Assembly (NCBI GenBank): GCA_016719485.1
Contig: JADJZB010000008.1
Location: forward strand, 1-64,000
DNA length: 64,000 nucleotides
Reading direction: 5' to 3'
Source of the DNA: Holophagales bacterium
GTDB taxonomy: Bacteria; Acidobacteriota; Thermoanaerobaculia; UBA5066
The notes beneath the pieces were generated by a model. The model searched no databases. It had not been told where the DNA came from and saw only the letters and a program-made list of their open reading frames with translations. Position numbers and translations under genes: made by a program. Shown here piece by piece: positions 52,622-60,843 of this stretch (position 1 is its first letter; every line of letters starts with the position of its first letter).

Positions 52622-53707
52622 GTGAGCGCACTCTCCATCATCCTCTTCTTCCTCGGCATCGGCCTCCTCGTCCTCGGGGCCGACCTCCTCGTCCGCGGCG
52701 CCTCGCGCATCGCGCTCGCCGCTGGCATCTCGCCGCTCGTCGTCGGCCTGACCGTCGTCGCGTTCGGGACGAGCGCCCCCGAGATGGCCGTGAGCGTGAA
52801 GGCGGCCTTCACCGGGCAGACCGATATCGCCTACGGAAACGTCGTCGGCTCGAACATCTTCAACGTCCTCTTCATCCTCGGCCTCAGCGCACTCGTCGCG
52901 CCGCTCCTCGTCGACCGGCAGCTCATGCGCCGGGACGTCCCGATCATGATCGGGGCCTCCCTCCTGCTCCCGGTCCTCGCGCTCGACGGGCGGATAGGGC
53001 GACTGGACGGGGCGCTTCTCTTCGCCGGGGTCGTTGCTTACACCGCCTTCTCGGTGCTCCAGAGCCGGAAGGAGAGCGCCGCCAGGCGCGCGGAGACGGC
53101 AGCGGAGATGCCGGGAGGACCGACCGGCTCCTGGTGGGCGAACCTCCTCCTCGTCCTCGCCGGCCTCGGGCTGCTCGTTCTCGGCGCTCGCTGGCTCGTG
53201 GGCGGCGCCGTGGCGTTCGCCCGTTCGTTCGGCGTCTCCGAGCTCGTCATCGGCCTGACGATCGTCGCCGCGGGAACGTCGCTCCCCGAGGTCGCGACGT
53301 CGGTCCTCGCCTCGTATCGCGGCCACCGCGAGATCGCCGTCGGAAACGTCGTCGGCTCGAACATCTTCAACATCCTCGCCGTCCTCGGCCTGACGGGCCT
53401 CGTTGCACCGACCGGTGTCCCGGTCGCCGCACAGGCCCTTGCCTTCGACACCCCGGTCATGATCGCGGTCGCCCTCGCGTGCCTCCCGATCTTCTTCACC
53501 GGGCACGTCATCGCGCGGTGGGAAGGGGCGCTCTTCCTCTTCTTCTACACGGCCTACGCCTCGTTCCTCGTCCTGAAGGCGGCACAGTCCGCGGCGCTGC
53601 CGGGCTTCCAGCACGCCATGACGTACTTCGTGCTGCCGCTGACTGTCGTGACGCTCCTGGTCCTTTCGGCCAAGGCCTTCCGGCGGCAGAAGTCGCCGGC
53701 CCGGTGA
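52622..53707 (+). CDS. Calcium/sodium antiporter (CaCA family)
   Basis: 361 residues from GTG 52622. The two alpha repeats are seen as GTSAPEMAVSVKAAFTG...GNVVGSNIFNVLFILG and GTSLPEVATSVLASYRG...GNVVGSNIFNILAVLG, each in about five helices, as in YrbG-like exchangers. Exchanges Ca2+ for Na+ or H+ across the inner membrane. Its TGA overlaps the start of the DNA glycosylase gene (GTGA). Confidence 0.95.
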   Translation: MSALSIILFFLGIGLLVLGADLLVRGASRIALAAGISPLVVGLTVVAFGTSAPEMAVSVKAAFTGQTDIAYGNVVGSNIFNVLFILGLSALVAPLLVDRQLMRRDVPIMIGASLLLPVLALDGRIGRLDGALLFAGVVAYTAFSVLQSRKESAARRAETAAEMPGGPTGSWWANLLLVLAGLGLLVLGARWLVGGAVAFARSFGVSELVIGLTIVAAGTSLPEVATSVLASYRGHREIAVGNVVGSNIFNILAVLGLTGLVAPTGVPVAAQALAFDTPVMIAVALACLPIFFTGHVIARWEGALFLFFYTAYASFLVLKAAQSAALPGFQHAMTYFVLPLTVVTLLVLSAKAFRRQKSPAR

Positions 53708-54408
53708 ACCGGACGCTCGCCACGCTGACCCGGGAGATCGAGGCCTGCCGGGCCTGTCCGCGGCTCGTGGCGTGGCGGGAGGAGAGCGCGGCGAAGCCCC
53801 CGCGGCGCTTTGCGGGCGAGGATTACTGGGCGCGGCCCGTCCCCGGCTTCGGCGACCCGGCGGCAGGGCTTCTCATCGTCGGCCTCGCGCCGGCCGCCCA
53901 CGGCGGCAACCGGACGGGCCGGGTCTTCACCGGCGACTCCTCGGGGGACTTTCTCTTTTCGGCGCTCCACCGCGCCGGCTTCGCGAACCAGCCGGAATCG
54001 ACCCGGTGTGGCGACGGCCTCGCGCTGGCCGGCGCCTACGTTCTCGCGCCCGTCCGTTGCGCTCCGCCCGACAACCGTCCGACGCCCGACGAGTTCGACC
54101 GCTGCCGGCCGTTCTTCGCCCGGGAGCTGGCGCTGCTCCCGAACCTCCGCGTCTTCCTCGCCCTCGGCGGCCTCGCGTGGGCCTCGGCGCTCCGCGTCCT
54201 CGGCGACGCGGGTGTCGCGATTCCCCGCCCAGCGCCGACCTTCGGCCACGGCGCCGAGGCGGCGCTCGACCTCCCCGGCCGTGGCCGCCTCACGCTCCTC
54301 GGCTCGTACCACGTGAGCCGGCAGAACACGAACACGGGGAGGCTGACCCCCGCAATGTTCGATTCGGTCCTCGCGCGGGCCCGGGAAGCGCTCGGCCCCG
54401 GCCGCTGA
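53704..54408 (+). CDS. Family 5 uracil-DNA glycosylase (UDGb)
   Basis: 234 residues from GTG 53704, overlapping the antiporter stop. Iron-sulfur Cys include C15 and C18 in ACRACPRL and two later (RCGDG, VRCAPP). Motif A is GLAPAAHGGNRTGRVFTGD, lacking the usual polar catalytic residue as in family 5, and the second motif is YHVSRQNTNTGRLT (H-x-S-x-Q-N-T). Removes uracil and hypoxanthine-like lesions from DNA. Coupling with the antiporter is probably accidental. Confidence 0.9.
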   Translation: MNRTLATLTREIEACRACPRLVAWREESAAKPPRRFAGEDYWARPVPGFGDPAAGLLIVGLAPAAHGGNRTGRVFTGDSSGDFLFSALHRAGFANQPESTRCGDGLALAGAYVLAPVRCAPPDNRPTPDEFDRCRPFFARELALLPNLRVFLALGGLAWASALRVLGDAGVAIPRPAPTFGHGAEAALDLPGRGRLTLLGSYHVSRQNTNTGRLTPAMFDSVLARAREALGPGR

Positions 54409-54444
54409 CCGGAACCCGGGGGTGCCGGCGCCCGTACACGGGGA

Positions 54445-55341
54445 ATGCGCCTCGCCACCGGGGTCCTGTCCCTCCTGCTCGCCCTTCCCGCCACCGCCGA
54501 GCCGCCTGTTCACGATCGGAGCTTCTGGATCGCTCTCGCCGCGAAGGACTTCGCCGTTCCCGAGGGAGAGTCGGCCGCGGCCCTCGCCCTCGAGGCGGCG
54601 GATCTCCTCGCCTCGCCCGACCCGGCCCTGAGGGATGGGGTCGGCTACGAGGCGCTCGCGCGGTGGATCTACAAGGACGGCCTCGTCCCGCCGGCTGACC
54701 TGGAGCGCCTGCGCCTCCGGCTGCAGGCCGGGCTGAAGAAGGGGCTCGGGGAAAGCGCGACCGACGCGGCGTACGGGCGTTCGTTCTCGGCGATCGGCCT
54801 GGCGATCCTGGCCGCCGCCGACCTGAAGACGCCGTGGCTGACGCAGGAGGCGTTCGACGACCTTCTCGCGGCCTCGACCGCCTACCTCGGCACCGAGAGA
54901 GACCTGCGCGGCTTCGTCCCCGGCTCCGGCTGGGTCCACGCGACGGCGCACACGGCCGACGTCCTGAAGTTCCTCTCCCGCAACCCGAAGCTCGGCGCGG
55001 CCGGGCAGGCCCGGATCGTCGAGGCGGTCGCTGCGCGGCTCAGGACCGCCGGCGTCGTCTTCGCCTGGGGCGAGGACGAGCGCCTCGCGCTCGCGCTCCT
55101 CTCTCTGACGCGCCGCAAGGACTTCGACCCGAAGCCGCTCGAGGCCTGGCTCGCGGCGCTCGCCGCCGAGAACACCGCCCTCTGGAAGAACGGTGCCGCC
55201 ATCGATCCGAAGGCGTTCGTCGCGGTGAGGGCGCAGAAGCAGGCGCTCGTTCACCTCGCCGCGCTCGTCGCCCGAGAGGAGGCGCCGCCGGAGCCGTTCT
55301 ACAAGGCGCTGAACGGCGCGCTCGGCAAGCTCGCCGGCTGA
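54445..55341 (+). CDS. Exported DUF2785-family protein
   Basis: 298 residues from ATG 54445 with a signal peptide (LATGVLSLLLALPATAEP). All-helical, with the DUF2785 mark RDLRGFVPGSGWVHATAHTADVLKFLSRNP in the middle and FAWGEDERLALALLSL after it. The H-x-x-x-H of ATAHTADV is suggestive of a metal or active site, but no activity is known. Single gene, ended by the hairpin at 55342. Confidence 0.83.
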   Translation: MRLATGVLSLLLALPATAEPPVHDRSFWIALAAKDFAVPEGESAAALALEAADLLASPDPALRDGVGYEALARWIYKDGLVPPADLERLRLRLQAGLKKGLGESATDAAYGRSFSAIGLAILAAADLKTPWLTQEAFDDLLAASTAYLGTERDLRGFVPGSGWVHATAHTADVLKFLSRNPKLGAAGQARIVEAVAARLRTAGVVFAWGEDERLALALLSLTRRKDFDPKPLEAWLAALAAENTALWKNGAAIDPKAFVAVRAQKQALVHLAALVAREEAPPEPFYKALNGALGKLAG

Positions 55342-55363
55342 GGGTCCGGCGTTCGCCGGACCC
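55342..55363. terminator. Bidirectional terminator between DUF2785 and site-2 protease genes
   Basis: GGGTCCGGC (55342-55350), loop GTTC, GCCGGACCC (55355-55363): a perfect 9-base stem that starts right after the DUF2785 stop and lies seven bases before the convergent protease stop. Confidence 0.65.
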
Positions 55364-55369
55364 GGCCGC

Positions 55370-56527
55370 TCAGGCCTCCTCGGCCGCGGCGTCCGCCCGT
55401 CGCTTGTCCCGCAGCTGGACGAAGCTCGCGACGACGAGCGCCTCGCCGATGTCCTCGGCGCTGACGAGACCGAGGAACTCCTCGCCGCTGTTCACGGCGA
55501 CGATCCGCTCCCCCTTCTCGCCCATGAGCCGCCGGACGTCGTCGAGACCCTGCGAGGCCTGCACCGTGAGGACGTCCCTCCGCATGATGCCGGCGACGTA
55601 GAGGTCGGTCACCTCGGTGGCGAGGGTCTTCAGGATGTCGTCGCGGGTCACCACGCCGAGGAAACCGTTCCCCTGCATGACGGCGAAGTCGGGCTGGTAG
55701 CTCGTCAGGATGTAGTCGACGACCTTGCTGACGTGGTCGCCCGGGTTGAGCGTCAGGGCGTGCTTGTTGTAGGCGTCGCCGACGCGCAGGGTCGTCAGGA
55801 CGGTGCGCGCCTGCTCCTCGGCCCGTTCCTGCCCCGCCCCCATGAAGACGAAGAAGGCGACGACGACGAGGAGGATGTTCCCGCTGAGGACGCCGAAGAG
55901 GCCGAAGGCGAAGGCGATGGCCTGGCCGACGCCGGTGGCGATCCGCGTGGCGCGGGAGAAGCCCATCTTCAGGGCCAGGCCCGCGCGCAGGATCCGGCCC
56001 CCGTCCATCGGGAAGGCGGGAATGAGGTTGAAGAGGGCGAGCGCGACGTTCGCGGTGAAGAGCCATCCCCAGAGGGTGACGAGGGAAGGAGGGCCGTCGG
56101 TCGTCTGCAGGAGCGACCGCCCCTCCAGAGCGCCGAAGTTGACGGCGAGGCCGCCGGCGAAGAAGAGGAGGACGGCGATCGCCACGTTCACGAGCGGGCC
56201 CGCCGCCGCGATGAGGAGCTCGTGGAGCGGCTTCTCGGGGTTCTTCTCGAGTCGCGCGACGCCGCCGATCGGAAGGAGGACGATCTCCCGCACGGTGAGG
56301 CCGAACTTCTGCGCGACGAGGCTGTGCCCCAGCTCGTGCAGGACGACGCAGGTGAAGAGAAGGATCATCAGGCCCATCCCGAAGACGGCTCCCGGGAGGG
56401 AGGACTCCCCCTCGAAGCCCTTCGGGAAGCCCCAGCGGAACGCGCCGTAGGCGAGGATGAGCGCAAAGGTCGCGTGGACCTTGATGTCGATGCCCGAGAT
56501 CCGGGCGATGGAATACGACCACTTCAT
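55370..56527 (-). CDS. Site-2 protease (M50B) with C-terminal CBS domain pair
   Basis: 385 residues from ATG 56527. Zinc motif HELGH (64-68) in VVLHELGHSLVAQKFG, second ligand motif FPMDGGRILRA near residue 175, helices around both. From about 245 a CBS pair (TLNPGDHVSKVVDYILTSYQPDFAVMQ..FLGVVTRDDILK; IMRRDVLTVQASQGLDDVRRLMGEKGERIVAV..LGLVSAEDI) probably senses adenine nucleotides. It cleaves membrane substrates inside the bilayer. The radical SAM gene ends 39 bases upstream, so they may share a message. Confidence 0.92.
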   Translation of the reverse strand: MKWSYSIARISGIDIKVHATFALILAYGAFRWGFPKGFEGESSLPGAVFGMGLMILLFTCVVLHELGHSLVAQKFGLTVREIVLLPIGGVARLEKNPEKPLHELLIAAAGPLVNVAIAVLLFFAGGLAVNFGALEGRSLLQTTDGPPSLVTLWGWLFTANVALALFNLIPAFPMDGGRILRAGLALKMGFSRATRIATGVGQAIAFAFGLFGVLSGNILLVVVAFFVFMGAGQERAEEQARTVLTTLRVGDAYNKHALTLNPGDHVSKVVDYILTSYQPDFAVMQGNGFLGVVTRDDILKTLATEVTDLYVAGIMRRDVLTVQASQGLDDVRRLMGEKGERIVAVNSGEEFLGLVSAEDIGEALVVASFVQLRDKRRADAAAEEA

Positions 56528-56566
56528 GACGATCTCCCGGCGATACGGAACGGGCCCGGCCGCCGC

Positions 56567-57874
56567 TTAATTTCCGACGGCCGGCCCCGGCGGGATTTCC
56601 GGCTCGAAGGCGGGTGCCCCCGGCCGGGGCCGCTTCTTCCAGGCGGCGTAGGGGCGCGCCAGGGTGCGCAGCGCCTTCAGCTTCCACTCGTACGGGTCGA
56701 GCCAGCTCTGCTCCGGCGCCAGCTCGCGCCCTTCCTCGGGCTGGACGACGAGGGAGACCTTGATGTTCGGGAGGATGCCGACGGCGAGCCCGGCCTTGCG
56801 GGCCGCGGTGTACTGGTAGGCCATGACGTCGCGCATCTCGTCGGGGTCGGGCGAGGGGAGGTGGGCGAGGTTGCTCCCGGCGAGGGGCCGGAAGATGCAC
56901 ACGGTCGGGAAGCCGCCGGCCGCGACGATCCGGTCGATGGCCCTCTTCGTCGACTCTGCCGGCTCGAGGCCCGCGATGATCTCGCCCGAGACGCGGCCCC
57001 GGCCGAGCTTGCCGGCGGTGTACTCGAGCGCCTCGAAGAAGGCGTCCTGTCCGACGGTCGTCGCCTTGCCCGGGCAGATCTCTTCGAACCACTTCTTGTC
57101 GAGGAGCTCGACGCAGAAGGAAAAGTGGTCGCACCCCAGCTCGATCAGCTCGTCGTACTCGTCCCAGCACTCCTTCAGGACGGGAACGGCCTGCATGCCG
57201 ATGAATCCGCCGACGTTCCGGCGAATGGCCGAGACGAAGGGACGGGCCTGCACGAGACCGTGCATCGCTCTCTTTTTCGGGTCGTCCTCGAAGTGGTAGC
57301 CGGTGTTGAAGTGGGTGAAGGTGACGCCCGACTCCTCGCGCGCGACCTTCGCCACCTCGACGACGTCCTCGACCTTCTTGGCGAGCTCCTCGTTCTTGCC
57401 GACGTTCACGCCGGTCGTGCAGAACTGGCAGTTCGCGGAGGAGGGGGTGTTGTACCAGTACATGCAGGTCTCGGCGAAGTAGACGCCGAGGTAGGTCCCC
57501 TGCAGGACGCCGACGCGGGTCATCGGAACGCCCCGGCTCGTCGTTCGCGCGTACCAGGCGGGCGGGTCGGGAAGGCGGACCGGGTAGACGACGTCGGGAT
57601 GGCGCCTGTCGCGGACGGCGAACGCGTCGCCCTGCCTCACGAGTGTGAGGGGCGAGGTGGCGACGAAGGGCTCGTCGAGCGGGACGTTGACCCAGATCCC
57701 CTGGCGGGGGCCGGGGATGACCAGCTCGAGGCCCGAGCCGAGCCCGGCGCGGGTGCGGGCGACCCGGCGCGCGTCCACTCCGGCCCGGGCGGTGTCGTCG
57801 ACCAGGAGCCCCCTGCAGAAGAGCTCGACCTCGAGCTCCACGGGGTTCCAGGGGGTGTCGGGGCGGGTGCTCAT
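56567..57874 (-). CDS. Radical SAM protein with C-x11-C-x2-C cluster spacing
   Basis: 435 residues from ATG 57874. The iron-sulfur motif is CMYWYN...NCQFC with 11 residues between the first two Cys instead of three. An N-terminal beta domain of about 130 residues precedes it. Barrel-type strands follow (VTFTHFNTGYHFED, GFIGMQAVP, HFSFCVELLDKKWFEEICPGK, RVSGEIIAGLEP, TVCIFRPLAGS). From memory it recalls the MSMEG_0568-type radical SAM proteins, whose Cys are also widely spaced. The nitrilase-cluster neighbours of that family are absent here. Substrate unknown; a longer open frame upstream is antisense to the reductase gene. Confidence 0.75.
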   Translation of the reverse strand: MSTRPDTPWNPVELEVELFCRGLLVDDTARAGVDARRVARTRAGLGSGLELVIPGPRQGIWVNVPLDEPFVATSPLTLVRQGDAFAVRDRRHPDVVYPVRLPDPPAWYARTTSRGVPMTRVGVLQGTYLGVYFAETCMYWYNTPSSANCQFCTTGVNVGKNEELAKKVEDVVEVAKVAREESGVTFTHFNTGYHFEDDPKKRAMHGLVQARPFVSAIRRNVGGFIGMQAVPVLKECWDEYDELIELGCDHFSFCVELLDKKWFEEICPGKATTVGQDAFFEALEYTAGKLGRGRVSGEIIAGLEPAESTKRAIDRIVAAGGFPTVCIFRPLAGSNLAHLPSPDPDEMRDVMAYQYTAARKAGLAVGILPNIKVSLVVQPEEGRELAPEQSWLDPYEWKLKALRTLARPYAAWKKRPRPGAPAFEPEIPPGPAVGN

Positions 57875-57970
57875 CGGCCGATTCTCGCAGGGTCGGCGGG
57901 AGGGGGCCCGGGACACCCCGTCCGGGCCCGATCCGGCAGGGAAACCCGGCGTCCGATATCGTTCCGGGCC

Positions 57971-59371
57971 ATGAGCGAGGCCCGCCTCCCCGAGTCGACC
58001 CGTCGCCCCCTCGGCAAGCTCCACGCGCCCGTCTCCCCCGTCGGGTTCGGGTGCTACCGCGTCGACGACCGGGTGCCGCGGCACCGCGAGGCGCTCCGCC
58101 TCGCCCTCCTCTCGGGGGTGAACCTCGTCGACACGTCGACGAACTACGGCGACGGCCACAGCGAGATCCTCGTGGGGAAGGTGCTGAAGGAGCTGGCCGC
58201 CTCGGGCGAGGTGGCGCGTGAAGACGTGGTCGTCGTCACGAAGGCGGGATACGTCCAGGGGCAGAACCTGCGCGAAGCGCACGAGCGCCGGAAGCTGGGC
58301 GACCCCTGGCGCGAGATGACCGAGTATTCGCGCGACTGCTGGCACTGCATCTCCCCGGAGTTCCTCGCCGACCAGCTCTCGGCCTCGCTCGGGCGGCTCG
58401 CGATGCCGCGCGTGGACCTCCTCCTCCTGCACAACCCCGAGTACTTCCTCTCGGACGCCGAGCACCGGAGGATGCCGCTCACCGAGGCGCGCGACACGTT
58501 CTACGACCGGATCGGCCGCGCCTTCGGGCAGCTCGAGAAGGAGGTCGCCGCGGGCCGGATCGGCGCCTACGGCATCTCCTCGAACACGTTCGTCGTCCCG
58601 CACGACAAGGCCGACGCGGTCGACCTCCTCCGCGTCCTCGAGCTCGCCGGCCCCGGTTTCGCCGCGATCCAGCTCCCGATGAACCCGGTGGAGCTGGGCG
58701 CCCGCGAGCCGATCCACACGGTCGACGGCCGCAGCGTCCTCGACGTGGCCCGCGAGCACGAGCTCGCCGTCCTCGTGAACCGGCCGCTGAACGGGTTCAA
58801 GCAGGGTCAGCTCCACCGTTTCGCGACGGTCGGGGCGCCGTTCGCGCCCGTCCCCTCGCCGTCCGCCGACGCGCTCGCACGCCTCCGGACGGCAGAGGAG
58901 GAGTTCGCGCAGGCGTTCGCGCCCCGCCTCTCCGTCGAGAACGGCGTCGCGCCGCCGGAGGAGCTGATCGCGATCTCGCCGCTCCTGGCCGAGTTCGAGA
59001 AGCGCGGCCTCGACCTCTCGACCTTCCGCGAGGTCTGGGACGACGTCGTCGAGCCGCGGCGGACCGAGCTCCTCGCGGAGCTGCGGGAGGTCTTCTCCCG
59101 CGACGCCGACTTCCGCCGCTGGGCCGACGGGTGGGACGCGGCGATCCTCGACGCGGCTTCTGGGGTGGTGGAGCGGTTGGCGCCGAGGGAGGAAGCGCGA
59201 TTCGCCGAGCTCTCCGAGATCGTCACGAAGACGCTCCACGAGTCGCTCGAGGGAACCCTCTCGCAGCGGACGATCAAGGGGCTCCTCGACGTGCCGGGCG
59301 TGACGAGCGTGCTGCTCGGGATGCGGCGGCCCGAGTACGTGCGGGACGCCGTGAGGGCGTTCGGGGGGTAG
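57971..59371 (+). CDS. Aldo/keto reductase with large C-terminal insertion
   Basis: 466 residues from ATG 57971. Catalytic set Asp and Tyr in NLVDTSTNYGDGHSE, Lys in VVVTKAGY and His in LLLLHNPEYF are intact. The barrel is interrupted after about residue 285 by about 145 mostly helical residues rich in charge (LAEFEKRGLDLSTFREVWDDVVEP, REVFSRDADFRRWADGWDAAILD). The final barrel elements return at the end (TIKGLLDVPGVTSVLLGMRRPEYV). NADPH-dependent carbonyl reductase by family. It is divergent from the radical SAM gene across 96 bases, so shared control is likely. Confidence 0.87.
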   Translation: MSEARLPESTRRPLGKLHAPVSPVGFGCYRVDDRVPRHREALRLALLSGVNLVDTSTNYGDGHSEILVGKVLKELAASGEVAREDVVVVTKAGYVQGQNLREAHERRKLGDPWREMTEYSRDCWHCISPEFLADQLSASLGRLAMPRVDLLLLHNPEYFLSDAEHRRMPLTEARDTFYDRIGRAFGQLEKEVAAGRIGAYGISSNTFVVPHDKADAVDLLRVLELAGPGFAAIQLPMNPVELGAREPIHTVDGRSVLDVAREHELAVLVNRPLNGFKQGQLHRFATVGAPFAPVPSPSADALARLRTAEEEFAQAFAPRLSVENGVAPPEELIAISPLLAEFEKRGLDLSTFREVWDDVVEPRRTELLAELREVFSRDADFRRWADGWDAAILDAASGVVERLAPREEARFAELSEIVTKTLHESLEGTLSQRTIKGLLDVPGVTSVLLGMRRPEYVRDAVRAFGG

Positions 59372-59447
59372 GACCGGGGCGGAGAACGGGGACGGATGAC
59401 CGGGGCGGGGCCGACTCCCGTCTCGTTCTTCCCGCGGGCGGGAGGAT

Positions 59448-59545
<98 letters not shown>

Positions 59546-59604
59546 CGGGACACCCCCAACGGATCTGCCTGCGTCGAGATAGGCGGTGCGGCGCCGCGGA
59601 TACG

Positions 59605-59631
59605 GTGCCAGGCGTGAAATCGTGTATTACA
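59605..59631. repeat. 27-base direct repeat, copy 1
   Basis: Begins GTGCCAGGCGTGAAATCG and ends TGTATTACA; identical to 60263-60289. It lies 167 bases upstream of the DUF3592 gene. TGTATTAC resembles an extended -10 box, so it might be a promoter element; other readings are a recombination or transposition footprint. Confidence 0.7.
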
Positions 59632-59798
59632 TCGTCGGTGGGAGACGAAGTGCGGCATGCCGTCAAGGCAGGCGTCGATCTCGAGGGATGCACGCCCGCG
59701 CCGGCGAGAGCCAGCTCGCCGGGACCGGCCGACGGAGCCGGAGCCCCCGCCTGCACGGTCCGGGTAATCTCCGCCCACACCGGCGCGAGGTTCCACGA

Positions 59799-60275
59799 AT
59801 GTCAGGCATGCTTTTCATCCTCTTCATCGAGTTCGTCGGCGGGTTCTTCGCCTGGATCGGCTTGAAGGGCATCGTGACGACCTGGGTCCGGCGCTGGACG
59901 TGGCTCCGGGTTGAGGGATTGGTCACCGGCTTCGAGAAGTCCCGAGCCCGGGCACCGCACTCGCTCTACCGCCCGTACTACCGCTACTTCGTCGAGGGAA
60001 AGAAGCACGTCGGCGTCTCGGACACGGGTTCGGCTTTCAAGCGGTACCGGGTCAGAGGTCCGATCCGGCTTCTCGTCAATCCGAAGAGCCCGGGAGAGTC
60101 GATGGTCCTCGATCTCGGAACCTGGCTGTTCTCGTGGGGGATCTTCCTGGTCGGACTGTTCCCGATGGCCGTTGGCGTCTGGCTCGCCATCGAGATCTTC
60201 ACCGGGAAGGGGAAGGTAGCGCGAAAGCCAGGGAACCTCCGTGACCCGTTCCCCCGGGACTCGTGCCAGGCGTGA
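59799..60275 (+). CDS. DUF3592-like membrane protein
   Basis: 158 residues from ATG 59799 (GCGAGG ahead). Helix one at 3-20 (LFILFIEFVGGFFAWIGL), then a small beta domain (WTWLRVEGLVTGFEKSRAR...YRPYYRYFVEGKKHVG...RGPIRLLVNPKSPGES), and helix two near 108-130 (FSWGIFLVGLFPMAVGVWLAIEI). This is the DUF3592 layout. Role unknown. Its last four codons and stop lie inside copy 2 of the 27-base repeat. Confidence 0.75.
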   Translation: MSGMLFILFIEFVGGFFAWIGLKGIVTTWVRRWTWLRVEGLVTGFEKSRARAPHSLYRPYYRYFVEGKKHVGVSDTGSAFKRYRVRGPIRLLVNPKSPGESMVLDLGTWLFSWGIFLVGLFPMAVGVWLAIEIFTGKGKVARKPGNLRDPFPRDSCQA

Positions 60276-60289
60276 AATCGTGTATTACA
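60263..60289. repeat. 27-base direct repeat, copy 2
   Basis: Exact second copy of 59605-59631, 658 bases on. It contains the stop codon of the DUF3592 gene and ends 53 bases before the lipoprotein start, so it precedes a small gene just as copy 1 does. Confidence 0.7.
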
Positions 60290-60342
60290 GATCAAGATGC
60301 TCCCGGAGGGCGCCTGGCCCACGCCGGGGAAAGGATGAGTGC

Positions 60343-60795
60343 ATGACCGCGAAACGACTCGCCCTGCTTCTCGCCTCCTTCACGATTGCCGGTTGCTCCT
60401 CGACGTCACCGCAGGGGCCCACGGCCGGCCTTCGGCAGCAGGTCGTCGAGACCGAGCGGGCCTTCGCCCGGACGATGGCCACGCGCGACCACGCCGCGTT
60501 CGTCTCGTTCCTTTCGAAGGAGGCCGTCTTCTTCTCGGGGCACACGCCCCTGCGTGGCGCCGAGGCGGTGGCCGCGTGGTGGAAGCGTTACTACGAGGGC
60601 TCTGCCGCCCCGTTCTCGTGGGAGCCCGAACAGGTCGAGGTCCTCGACTCGGGGACGCTGGCCCTCAGTTCCGGCCCTGTCCGCGACCCGGCAGGAACAC
60701 TCGTCGGCACGTTCACCTCGATCTGGCGGCTGGAGAACGGGCGCTGGCGCATCGTCTTCGACAAGGGTAACGAGGCCTGCCCGAAGGCGCCGTGA
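60343..60795 (+). CDS. SnoaL-like (DUF4440-type) lipoprotein
   Basis: 150 residues from ATG 60343 with AAAGGATG ahead. Lipobox FTIAGC-S lipidates Cys 18. The mature domain has the NTF2-like pattern VVETERAFARTMATRDHAAFVSFLSKEAVFFSGHTPLRGAEAVAAWWKRYYEG, then TLALSSGPVRDPAGTLVGTFTSIWRLENGRWRIVFDKG, typical of SnoaL/DUF4440 folds with a ligand pocket. Probably periplasmic binding or enzyme function, not identified. Confidence 0.85.
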   Translation: MTAKRLALLLASFTIAGCSSTSPQGPTAGLRQQVVETERAFARTMATRDHAAFVSFLSKEAVFFSGHTPLRGAEAVAAWWKRYYEGSAAPFSWEPEQVEVLDSGTLALSSGPVRDPAGTLVGTFTSIWRLENGRWRIVFDKGNEACPKAP

Positions 60796-60815
60796 TCCGC
60801 CGCCGTGCGCGCTGT

Positions 60816-60842
60816 CGGTATCCGCCGGCGGCGCCGATACCG
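60816..60842. terminator. Hairpin between convergent lipoprotein and M1 peptidase genes
   Basis: CGGTATC with GATACCG (60816-60822, 60836-60842) enclosing a second 4-base stem CGCC-GGC-GGCG. Lies 21 bases after the lipoprotein stop and two bases before the peptidase stop. Confidence 0.5.
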
Positions 60843-60843
60843 C

